Positions 1 to 6,358 of a DNA stretch of 7,129 nt are shown piece by piece; within the stretch, counting starts at the first letter, position 1; each line of letters starts with the position of its first letter. The DNA lies in assembly GCA_964353875.1 (NCBI GenBank), contig CAYGXU010000145.1, positions 1 to 7,129 on the forward strand. Direction: 5' to 3'. This DNA is from MGNI01 sp964353875. GTDB taxonomy: Bacteria; Chloroflexota; Anaerolineae; Anaerolineales; E44-bin32. Under the pieces are notes generated by a model, which ran no database searches, was not told where the DNA came from, and saw only the letters and a list, made by a program, of their open reading frames with translations. The translations under genes were made by a program, and so were the position numbers.

Positions 1-168
1 TGTTGGCATCAGCTCTCCTGCAAAGAGCCCACCCTCGTCCTGGTCCCCTTCGGAGTCGCCTTCGGTCAACAGACAGAGGAAAGCCCTGCATTATTACTTC
101 GGATAATGACCCATTTGGACGGCGAGCATGAAGGGGATCACCAAATACCATGGGAGGAGGGAGAATGA
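1..168 (+). CDS. C-terminal end of an unrecognised protein (5' truncated)
   Basis: Frame 1 is open from the window edge to a TGA at 166-168, giving 55 residues that begin C-W-H-Q-L-S and end W-E-E-G-E. The stop overlaps the ATG at 165-167 of the next gene (ATGA), an arrangement typical of translationally coupled genes, and this is the main reason for believing this frame. A hydrophobic strand-like stretch (T-L-V-L-V-P-F-G-V-A-F-G) is followed by an acidic, His-containing tail. I do not recognise the family and give no function. Frame 3 is also open, to position 131, but its Arg/Pro-rich translation looks less like a protein. By position it is the upstream member of the UbiA-like/moeA operon. 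Confidence 0.55.
   Translation, partial: CWHQLSCKEPTLVLVPFGVAFGQQTEESPALLLRIMTHLDGEHEGDHQIPWEEGE
152..164 (+). promoter_or_regulatory. Ribosome binding site that sets the start of the UbiA-like gene
   Basis: A purine-rich run, GGGAGGAGGGAGA, lies directly before the ATG at 165. GGAGG at 153-157 is 7 nt from that ATG, and a second GGAGG at 156-160 is 4 nt away. An in-frame ATG at 150 would place this Shine-Dalgarno sequence inside the gene, so 165 is the better start. The site sits within the last codons of the upstream gene, which fits coupled translation. Confidence 0.75.
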
Positions 169-1082
169 ATCTAAGCTGGAAGCAAATCTTGCTCTTCCTG
201 CGCCTTAGTCGCCCCTTGTTCCTCTTAGGAGGTGTGCTCCTTTATGGACTGGGCGGAGCGATTGCGCATTACATCGGTCGCCCTATCCATCTCTCAAGCT
301 ATCTACTGGGGCAAGTCATCGTCCTGCTCATCCAACTCATGGGGCAATACCTTAACGCATATTCGAAATCCAGCCAGGAAACGGATCACTTGCATCGCAC
401 ACCCTTGGATGAGAGCGGTGATGCGTATATACCTCCGGCCTTGCCCCGTAAGACTGCCTTATATGCGGCCGCCTTCGCCCTCGCCCTGCTCGCTTCAACC
501 TTCATCCTTTTACGGGTTAATGTCCAAGTCCCTCTGGTCGCTTGGCTCCTCCTCTTGTTAGGATTTATAATAGCCTTCTTCTATAACCTATCACCCATCT
601 CATTGGCTACCTCAGGGTATGGGGAGGTCGCCTGCTCATTTGCGGTTGCTGGCCTCATCCCTGCCTTCGCTTATGCGCTCCAAACTGGTGAAATCCATCG
701 CTTTCTCATTATGTCCTGCACCCCTCTTATTGCCCTTCATCTGGTCATGTTGATTGTCTTTGAATTGCCCTATTATGCATCAGACACAAAACGCAATTAT
801 CGCAACATCCTTATCCGATTGGGTTGGCCGATTGCCATGCGCTTGCACGATCTCGCCATCTTCTTTTCCATTGTGAGTATTATCGTGGCAGTCTTTTTGG
901 GAATGCCCTTCCGGGTCGCAATCAATACCCTAATTGCGCTTCCACTCGCCCTCGCCCAACTCTGGCAAATGGAAAGAATCCGACGAGGATTCCCCCCACG
1001 ATGGCGGACCTTGACATATAGCGCCTTGGCGTTATTCGCTCTTACAGCCTACCTTGAGATGCTTGGCTACTTGATGATCTGA
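165..1082 (+). CDS. UbiA-superfamily membrane prenyltransferase homologue with degenerate Asp-rich motifs
   Basis: The protein has 305 residues from the ATG at 165, chosen for its Shine-Dalgarno and ATGA overlap. It is very hydrophobic, with about nine membrane segments (roughly 17-34, 44-62, 98-117, 121-140, 155-173, 180-200, 228-246, 250-267, 284-303), the size and layout of UbiA/MenA enzymes. These enzymes transfer a polyprenyl chain from its diphosphate to an aromatic or other acceptor in the membrane. Family marks are D74-H-L-H-R-T-P (usual form D-R-L-N-R-T-P), Y140-N-L-S-P followed by G151-Y-G-E, and L201-P-Y-Y-A-S-D ending in R218-L-G. The usual Mg-diphosphate motifs N-x-x-x-D-x-x-x-D and D-x-x-x-D are each damaged: the first Asp of each is absent (S70 or K68, and Y203), and the Lys of the later G-K-R-T-L is replaced by Y212. 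D74 and D207 remain. It may be a diverged active enzyme or have lost prenyl transfer. The acceptor cannot be told. It lies 2 nt before moeA and is probably cotranscribed with it. Confidence 0.8.
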   Translation: MNLSWKQILLFLRLSRPLFLLGGVLLYGLGGAIAHYIGRPIHLSSYLLGQVIVLLIQLMGQYLNAYSKSSQETDHLHRTPLDESGDAYIPPALPRKTALYAAAFALALLASTFILLRVNVQVPLVAWLLLLLGFIIAFFYNLSPISLATSGYGEVACSFAVAGLIPAFAYALQTGEIHRFLIMSCTPLIALHLVMLIVFELPYYASDTKRNYRNILIRLGWPIAMRLHDLAIFFSIVSIIVAVFLGMPFRVAINTLIALPLALAQLWQMERIRRGFPPRWRTLTYSALALFALTAYLEMLGYLMI

Positions 1083-1084
1083 AA

Positions 1085-2320
1085 ATGCCCGAATTCCTCC
1101 GTCTTCTCCCCCCTCAGGAAGCCCTGGCAAAGTTTTTGCAGGCCATTCCTGATTCAATCCGATCCATATCTGAGATCATCCCGACAACTGAAGCAATGGA
1201 TCGCATTCTCGCGCAATCAATCACTGCTCCACACCCCTTACCGCCATTCCCTCGCACGACAGTCGACGGCTATGCGGTACGAGCAGCCGACACATATGGA
1301 GCAAGTTCAAGCCTGCCCGCCTATCTCCAAATTGTAGGGGAAATCCCAATGGGAAAGCGTGCAACGTTTCAAATTGGCTCCATGAAGGCAGGGCTGGTGC
1401 ATACCGGCGGGATGGTTCCCGAAGACGCCGACGCAGTTGTGATGCTCGAGAATACCCAACAGATCAACGAGAAGGAAATTGAGATCTTCAGACCTGTGGC
1501 GCCTGGGGAAAACGTCCTTGAAATGGGTGAGGATGTTAAAACCGGCGAGGTGGTACTTGAAACCGGAAAGCGATTACGCCCACAAGAAATCGGTGGATTG
1601 ATGGCGCTGGGTGTGATGGAAGTTGCCGTAGTTCAACGCCCTCGAGTGGGAATCCTTTCCACAGGGAATGAAGTCATTTCACCCTGGGAAGAGCAAGCCG
1701 CGGGTCAGGTGCGGGATGTGAATTCGTATACCCTGGCCGCTTTGGTAACCCGAGCAGGTGGTCAGCCGATCATTCGTGGGATCATCCCGGATCGTTACCA
1801 GGACCTATTACAGGCTGCCGAAATCGCTCACAGGGAAGACCAAATCGTCGTTATCACCGCCGGTTCATCTGTCAGTATCCACGACATGACAGCCGATGTG
1901 ATCCATACGCTGGGCGAACCGGGTGTTCTCGTACATGGCATCTCCATCAGGCCGGGAAAGCCGACCATCCTGGCTGTTGCACAGGAAGTGCCTGTCATCG
2001 GTTTGCCGGGTAATCCTGTCAGCGCCCTGGTCATTGCGGGTCTCTTTCTGGTGCCCATCATCCACAAATTCATGGGCTTCACGGGAGAAATCCGAGCTCA
2101 AGTCCCTGCCAAATTAATTCTCAATCTCTCTTCCGAAAGCGGACGGGAGGATTATGTACCGGTGAGACTCATCCGCAGTGAGGCAGGCTATCTGGCGGAG
2201 CCGGTCTTTGGGCGTTCGAATCTAATTTTCACTTTAATCCGAGCCGATGGGCTCATCCGTATCCCGCCCGACGCGACTGGCCTGCCTGCGGGCGCAGACG
2301 TTGTTGTGCAATTGTTCTAA
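1085..2320 (+). CDS. moeA: Molybdopterin molybdenumtransferase MoeA
   Basis: This 411-residue protein, normal length for stand-alone MoeA, inserts molybdate (or tungstate) into adenylylated molybdopterin in the cytoplasm, the final step of basic Mo/W cofactor synthesis. The N-terminal MoeA domains I/II span about 10-175, the MPT-binding MogA-like domain about 185-330, and the C-terminal barrel-like domain IV about 338-411. Visible motifs are T59-V-D-G-Y-A-V-R with D61, T107-G-G-M-V-P-E-D-A-D, S192-T-G-N-E-V with E196, D236 in I-I-P-D, T258-A-G-S-S with D267, R289-P-G-K-P with K292, and G306-L-P-G-N-P-V-S-A. By position these match the catalytic and substrate-binding acids known in E. coli MoeA, so it should be active. 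The A-G-S-S form replaces the enterobacterial S-G-G-V-S form. The start is the first ATG, 2 nt after the upstream stop. No clear Shine-Dalgarno is present, so it probably relies on coupling. A second MoeA follows 6 nt later. Confidence 0.95.
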   Translation: MPEFLRLLPPQEALAKFLQAIPDSIRSISEIIPTTEAMDRILAQSITAPHPLPPFPRTTVDGYAVRAADTYGASSSLPAYLQIVGEIPMGKRATFQIGSMKAGLVHTGGMVPEDADAVVMLENTQQINEKEIEIFRPVAPGENVLEMGEDVKTGEVVLETGKRLRPQEIGGLMALGVMEVAVVQRPRVGILSTGNEVISPWEEQAAGQVRDVNSYTLAALVTRAGGQPIIRGIIPDRYQDLLQAAEIAHREDQIVVITAGSSVSIHDMTADVIHTLGEPGVLVHGISIRPGKPTILAVAQEVPVIGLPGNPVSALVIAGLFLVPIIHKFMGFTGEIRAQVPAKLILNLSSESGREDYVPVRLIRSEAGYLAEPVFGRSNLIFTLIRADGLIRIPPDATGLPAGADVVVQLF

Positions 2321-2326
2321 AAGACT

Positions 2327-4303
2327 ATGAGCGATCAAATTTACCTTCACGATGTCCCCCTCTCTGAAGCCTGGTTACGCTTTATCCGTGCACTTGAAGA
2401 AGCGGATCTTTGGCGTCCTCTCGAAGCGGAAGAAGTCCCTCTCGATCAGGCGCTTGGCCGTGTCAATGCCGAGACTGTCTGGGCAACCACTTCCTCTCCC
2501 CATTACCACGCAGCCGCCATGGATGGCTTCGCCCTAAGGGCAATTGAGACCATTGGCGCCAGTGATCGGACGCCGATCAGCCTCAAAGTTGGTGTGCAGG
2601 CCATCTATGTGGATACCGGCGACGCCATGCCCGAATGGGCGGATGCCGTCGTTCCGGTTGAGAAAGTAGAACCTATAGACGGCGGCGAGGATCGACGCAC
2701 CTGGGAAGCCATCCGCTTGAGAAGCGCGCTGGCGCCATGGACACATGTTCGCCCATTGGGCGAGGACATGGTGGCAACCGAATTGGTCCTCCCGATGGGC
2801 CAGATCTTACGCCCGGTGGATCTGGGAGCGATTGCCGGCAGCGGGCACGATACAATGCGGGTTTGGCGAAAACCACGCGTGGCTGTCCTGCCCACTGGAT
2901 CAGAACTCGTCCCGATTGGAAAGAAACCCCGATCCGGTGAGATCATCGAGTACAACTCCCTCGTGCTGGCTTCTCAGGTGATCGCTTGGGGCGGGCTTGC
3001 TACGCGATTTCCAATTATCCCAGATGAATTTGAAGAATTGCAGAAAGCCGTTCACACCGCGGCCGAGTCGCATGACCTGGTCCTGATCAATGCAGGATCC
3101 TCTGCTGGTTCAGAAGACTATACCGCTAGCGTGGTTGCTTCTCTGGGGGAACTTCTCGTCCATGGCGTTGCCGTTCGACCGGGTCACCCCGTGATCCTTG
3201 GCATGATCCATCCTGACCAAGTAAAGGAAGCTGAAAAACCTCACCGCACAGTCCCCGTGATAGGCGTCCCCGGGTATCCGGTCTCCGCGGCTCTGACGGG
3301 GGAGATCTTCGTAGAGCCGCTGCTCGCTCGTTGGCTTGGACGACAACCCAATGCCCCCCTGACTATCCCAGCAATTATCAGCCGTAAGGTACATTCTTCG
3401 CTGGGGGATGATGAGTACTTGAGAGTGACTGTCGGAAAAGTAGGCGATCGCATCATTGCTTCCCCTCTCTCACGCGGTGCTGGTGTGATCACCTCCCTGG
3501 TCCGAGCTGACGGTATTACCCGCATCCCTCGTGGAGTACAGGGGATTCAAGCCGGTGAGGAAATTACCGTCCATCTCTACCGCACCCCAGAGGAGATCGA
3601 GCGCACCATTGTCATTCTTGGATCCCATGACCTCACCATCGACATCATCGCCCAATTCCTGGCCGAGCATAATCTCCGCCTCGCTTCCGCCAACCTGGGC
3701 AGCCTGGGTGGTTTGATTGCTTTACGTCGCCAAGAGGCTCATCTCGCTGGTAGCCACCTGCTCGACCCGCAGAGCGGCGAATACAATCTGAAATATATCC
3801 ATGACTACCTCTCAGGAACACCTGTTGTTGTCATCGCATTGGTCAACCGCCAACAAGGGCTGATCCTCCCCCGGGACAATCCAAAGAAGATCAAAGCCCT
3901 TGAGGATCTTGTGCGTGAGGATGTGACCTTCGTCAACCGACAGCGCGGGGCGGGGACGCGTGTCTTGCTGGATTACCACCTGGAGCGGTTGGGCATTGCA
4001 AAAGAGGACATCCTGGGGTACCAGCAAGAGGAGTACACTCACATGACCGTCGCGGCAGCCGTCTCATCCGGACGAGCCGATTGTGGCTTGGGGATATATG
4101 CTGCCGCCAATGCACTCGGATTGGACTTCCTGCCTCTCTTTCAGGAGCGCTATGATCTGGTCATCCCGAGAGAGCATTATGAAAACCCGCTCCTCTCGCC
4201 CTTACTCAAAATCCTGCACGATCCTCGCTTCAGGGAAACGATTCAAAATTTGCCTGGGTATGACACAAGCATCATGGGTAAGGAAATCGCTCGAATCGGA
4301 TAG
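2327..4303 (+). CDS. MoeA fused to a C-terminal periplasmic-binding-protein-like (PBP) domain
   Basis: This 658-residue protein is a MoeA (about 10-420) followed by a PBP-like domain of the kind related to ModA and LysR effector-binding domains (about 427-645). MoeA motifs are A64-M-D-G-F-A-L-R with D66, T97-G-D-A-M-P-E-W-A-D, P189-T-G-S-E-L with E193, D233 in I-I-P-D, N255-A-G-S-S with D264, and domain IV marks D361-D-E-Y-L-R-V and V392-R-A-D-G-I. Two loops differ from the neighbour: R284-P-G-H-P in place of P-G-K-P, and G313-V-P-G-Y-P in place of L-P-G-N-P. The tail shows G432-S-H-D at its first strand, F535-V-N-R-Q-R-G-A-G-T, and T571-H-M-T-V-A-A-A-V followed by G582-R-A-D-C-G-L-G, the pattern of a two-lobed ligand-binding fold. 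There is no signal peptide, so the tail is cytoplasmic. This architecture is known in archaea and several bacterial phyla. Its ligand is not settled; molybdate, tungstate or a cofactor intermediate are reasonable guesses. The start ATG lacks a strong Shine-Dalgarno and lies 6 nt after moeA. Confidence 0.92.
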   Translation: MSDQIYLHDVPLSEAWLRFIRALEEADLWRPLEAEEVPLDQALGRVNAETVWATTSSPHYHAAAMDGFALRAIETIGASDRTPISLKVGVQAIYVDTGDAMPEWADAVVPVEKVEPIDGGEDRRTWEAIRLRSALAPWTHVRPLGEDMVATELVLPMGQILRPVDLGAIAGSGHDTMRVWRKPRVAVLPTGSELVPIGKKPRSGEIIEYNSLVLASQVIAWGGLATRFPIIPDEFEELQKAVHTAAESHDLVLINAGSSAGSEDYTASVVASLGELLVHGVAVRPGHPVILGMIHPDQVKEAEKPHRTVPVIGVPGYPVSAALTGEIFVEPLLARWLGRQPNAPLTIPAIISRKVHSSLGDDEYLRVTVGKVGDRIIASPLSRGAGVITSLVRADGITRIPRGVQGIQAGEEITVHLYRTPEEIERTIVILGSHDLTIDIIAQFLAEHNLRLASANLGSLGGLIALRRQEAHLAGSHLLDPQSGEYNLKYIHDYLSGTPVVVIALVNRQQGLILPRDNPKKIKALEDLVREDVTFVNRQRGAGTRVLLDYHLERLGIAKEDILGYQQEEYTHMTVAAAVSSGRADCGLGIYAAANALGLDFLPLFQERYDLVIPREHYENPLLSPLLKILHDPRFRETIQNLPGYDTSIMGKEIARIG

Positions 4304-4613
4304 AAGCAGCAGCGCTCATTCTATAGTTGATGGTGATTGTTCTAAAGCTCATATTTTCCGACATACTCAAATGATGTGCTCCTTTCTCAAATGAAGATTG
4401 GTTCAGGCTCGTCTCCATGAAAAAGATGGTAGACTCATTGAAATCGGAATCCGGTGTATAACGTTAGGGAGTAGGTCAATTCGACTAATCCCGAAAATTA
4501 TTCATAAAGTCCGATTAAGCAGATGAGTTCCGATAAAAACTAACGGTCAAATGTTTGCTCAGCAGCTGAGTTAGCATTCCATCTAACCATCTTCTCAATC
4601 CTCGGAGAATTTA
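4304..4613. other. Intergenic region, about 310 nt, between the moeA unit and the transporter unit
   Basis: No credible gene is visible. One hairpin is listed separately. A-10-like TATAAC lies at 4457-4462 (preceded by TG), but its best -35 match, TTGAAA at 4438-4443, is only 13 nt away, too close for a normal sigma-70 promoter. TCCGAT occurs at 4510-4515 and 4529-4534, and its inverse ATCGGA at 4443-4448. A small stem CTCAG/CTGAG with a 3-nt loop occupies 4558-4570 without a T-run. GGAGA at 4604-4608, 5 nt before the ATG at 4614, is the ribosome binding site of the next gene. The region likely holds the transporter promoter, but I cannot fix it. Confidence 0.6.
4411..4434 (+). other. Bulged hairpin downstream of the moeA-PBP gene
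   Basis: GTCTCCAT at 4411-4418 pairs with ATGG (4426-4429) and AGAC (4431-4434), giving eight base pairs with a single bulged T at 4430 and a 7-nt loop, GAAAAAG. It begins 108 nt after the moeA-PBP stop. No T-run follows, so it is not a standard intrinsic terminator. It could be a transcript 3' end or processing structure, a leader element of the next gene, or chance. Folding energy was not computed. Confidence 0.3.
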
Positions 4614-6332
4614 ATGCTTCGAAAGATTACGAGCGTTTCACGTCAGTATTGGGCTTTCTTGCTTTGTCTTTCAATGTTGCTCACCTTTTTCTTATTCAAT
4701 TTTAACCATGCCAGCGGTGCAGCTCAATCGATCAATGGATATTTGATCACAGGCAAGATTTTCGATTCCCAGGGGAACCCTCTCACCATGGTTACCATCC
4801 AGGCGCTTCCCAAGGAAGGCACTGATGCTCTTGCACAGGTCGAAAGCCAGGAAGATGGTTCCTGGTCATTGATCTTGGAGAAGTTGCCGCAGGATTCGCT
4901 CATTCTCTCCTTTGAACGCCCTCACTTCAAAGAGCAGCAAATCCACCTGGATGGAAGAAATATGACACAATTAAAGGAGTCCGGTGTCTTACGGTTTCCC
5001 GATATCACTCTAGAGCGCCGCGTCACTCCAGCTCTGTGGGCTGCTGGGGTGATTTTCCTACTTGTCCTGGTGCTGATTGCCTTAGAAGTTTTGCATAGCA
5101 CAACAGCCGCCTTGGCAGGCCTCACCGCGATTTTCCTGGTAAGCTTTGTAGGGGGAGCAATGACTCCCGGACTATTTATCTTTACATTTGATCGCGCGGT
5201 GAGTTACATCAATTGGGATGTGATCTTTCTTGTTATGGCAATGATGATCATCATCGCTATCATTGAACGTACGGGCATCTTCCAGTGGATGGCCTTCCAG
5301 GCTTACCGCCTCAGCCGTGGGCATAGCTGGCTCCTAAGCTTGATCCTGATGTTGATCACCTCCTTAGCCTCAGCCTTTCTAGACAACTTCACAACCATGT
5401 TGCTCATGACGCCCATCACTCTCCAGATCGGACTGGCTTTGGGGATCAACCCGCTGGCACTGATCATCCCAGAGGTCCTGGCTTCGAATGTTGGCGGCAT
5501 CACCACTTTGATCGGGACACCCTCCAACATCTTGATCGGTGCTTATGCCGGAATAAGCTTTCTTGATTTCCTCACATACCAGACAGTTGGAGTTCTCATC
5601 GCCCTATTTTGCATGGGCGGTTATGTGCTCTATTTCTATCGTAAAGAATGGCGCAAACACAGCAGCGGGATCTCCCCCCGGCTGTATAAAATGCTTCAAG
5701 AGAATGCGAAACTCAGCGATCCGAAGTCGCTCTGGAAATCAGGTCTAATCTTCGTGCTTGTGATCGTCGGGTTTATGGCGGGCGAGAAATACCATATCAA
5801 TGTTGCCGCCACTGCGCTGGTAGGCGCCACCATCTTATTGATCTGGCTTAGGCCGGATATCCATGTCATGATCAAATCCGTCGACTGGACTACACTGGTA
5901 TTTTTCATGGCTCTCTTCGTTGTGGTTGGCGCCGTCCAAGAAGTTGGCATACTTTCCTTCATCGCCTCAGGATTGTCACAAATCATCGGAAATAATCTCG
6001 TCCTTGGGCTCTTCCTGATCGTCTTTGGATCAGGAACACTCTCGGTTGTGATTGCGACAATCCCCTTGACCACCTCATTACTGCCTATTGTTAATTATCT
6101 GACCAAGACGATTCCTGGCGCCAATAATCTGGTGCTATACTACGCTTTGTCAATGGGAGCATCGATGGGAGGTAATGGCCTCATCATTGGCGCGGAAGCC
6201 AACATTGTCACTGCCGGCATCACCGAGCAAGCGGGAACGCCAATTTCGTTCAAAGAATTCTTGAAGATCGGCCTTCCCGTTACCTATATCACTCTTACTG
6301 CTGGTTTTCTATGGCTCATGTTCCGATTCTAA
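4614..6332 (+). CDS. SLC13/ArsB/NhaD-superfamily permease with N-terminal exported carboxypeptidase-regulatory-like domain
   Basis: This 572-residue protein is predicted to be a secondary transporter. Residues 1-36 look like a signal peptide or anchor: basic start, hydrophobic 12-29, then H-A-S-G-A. Residues about 42-133 form a beta-rich carboxypeptidase-regulatory-like domain (I45-T-G-K-I-F-D-S-Q-G-N-P-L, then E80-D-G-S-W-S), expected outside the membrane. A membrane part of about a dozen helices runs from 139 to 570. Ion-transporter superfamily marks are S253-A-F-L-D-N-F-T-T in the first half, A290-S-N-V-G-G-I-T-T-L-I-G-T-P-S-N, and G519-G-N-G-L-I-I-G-A-E-A-N near the end, which resembles the NhaD/ArsB/P-protein G-G-N-G-x-x-I-G motif. 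The family moves organic acids, sulfate and other oxyanions, arsenite or Na+/H+; the substrate cannot be read here. The ATG at 4614 has GGAGA 5 nt upstream. A UspA protein follows after 22 nt and may regulate it. Confidence 0.87.
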   Translation: MLRKITSVSRQYWAFLLCLSMLLTFFLFNFNHASGAAQSINGYLITGKIFDSQGNPLTMVTIQALPKEGTDALAQVESQEDGSWSLILEKLPQDSLILSFERPHFKEQQIHLDGRNMTQLKESGVLRFPDITLERRVTPALWAAGVIFLLVLVLIALEVLHSTTAALAGLTAIFLVSFVGGAMTPGLFIFTFDRAVSYINWDVIFLVMAMMIIIAIIERTGIFQWMAFQAYRLSRGHSWLLSLILMLITSLASAFLDNFTTMLLMTPITLQIGLALGINPLALIIPEVLASNVGGITTLIGTPSNILIGAYAGISFLDFLTYQTVGVLIALFCMGGYVLYFYRKEWRKHSSGISPRLYKMLQENAKLSDPKSLWKSGLIFVLVIVGFMAGEKYHINVAATALVGATILLIWLRPDIHVMIKSVDWTTLVFFMALFVVVGAVQEVGILSFIASGLSQIIGNNLVLGLFLIVFGSGTLSVVIATIPLTTSLLPIVNYLTKTIPGANNLVLYYALSMGASMGGNGLIIGAEANIVTAGITEQAGTPISFKEFLKIGLPVTYITLTAGFLWLMFRF

Positions 6333-6339
6333 ATCGACT

Positions 6340-6358
6340 GAGGAGAGATAAAATGTGA
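6340..6358 (+). promoter_or_regulatory. Ribosome binding site and overlapping ATG-TGA / GTG start of uspA
   Basis: GGAGAG at 6342-6347 is the Shine-Dalgarno sequence. GGAG is 7 nt from an ATG at 6353-6355, which is followed at once by TGA (6356-6358), and 9 nt from the GTG at 6355-6357, the only start that opens the UspA frame. The conserved N-terminus (M-K-T-I-L-C-P-T-R-G-G) begins exactly at the GTG. A ribosome initiating on the ATG would make only Met and stop, so the ATG may compete with the real start and lower UspA synthesis. Confidence 0.7.

Noticed and set aside
150..167. Alternative upstream ATG (150) for the UbiA-like gene
   Set aside because: It would add M-G-G-G-R, encoded by the Shine-Dalgarno run itself, and has no ribosome binding site of its own. 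The ATG at 165 has ideal spacing and the ATGA overlap.
2605..2955. 116-codon minus-strand open frame inside the moeA-PBP gene
   Set aside because: It lies wholly within a strongly supported gene, its translation is low-complexity and rich in Arg/Ser/Pro, and it has no recognisable domain. It is a codon-bias shadow.
4083..4394. Plus-strand open frame running from the moeA-PBP end into the intergenic region
   Set aside because: Most of it is out of frame within the conserved PBP tail, and the extra-genic part shows no protein-like pattern or ribosome binding site.
4438..4462. TTGAAA and TATAAC as a promoter for the permease gene
   Set aside because: Each box is a good single match, but they are only 13 nt apart, too close for a sigma-70 promoter.
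4558..4570. CTCAG/CTGAG inverted repeat as a terminator
   Set aside because: Five base pairs with a 3-nt loop and no T-run; it lies just before the permease start, where a terminator would make little sense.
5696..6073. 125-codon minus-strand open frame inside the permease gene
   Set aside because: It is antisense to conserved membrane helices and its translation is Thr/Ser-rich with no family resemblance.
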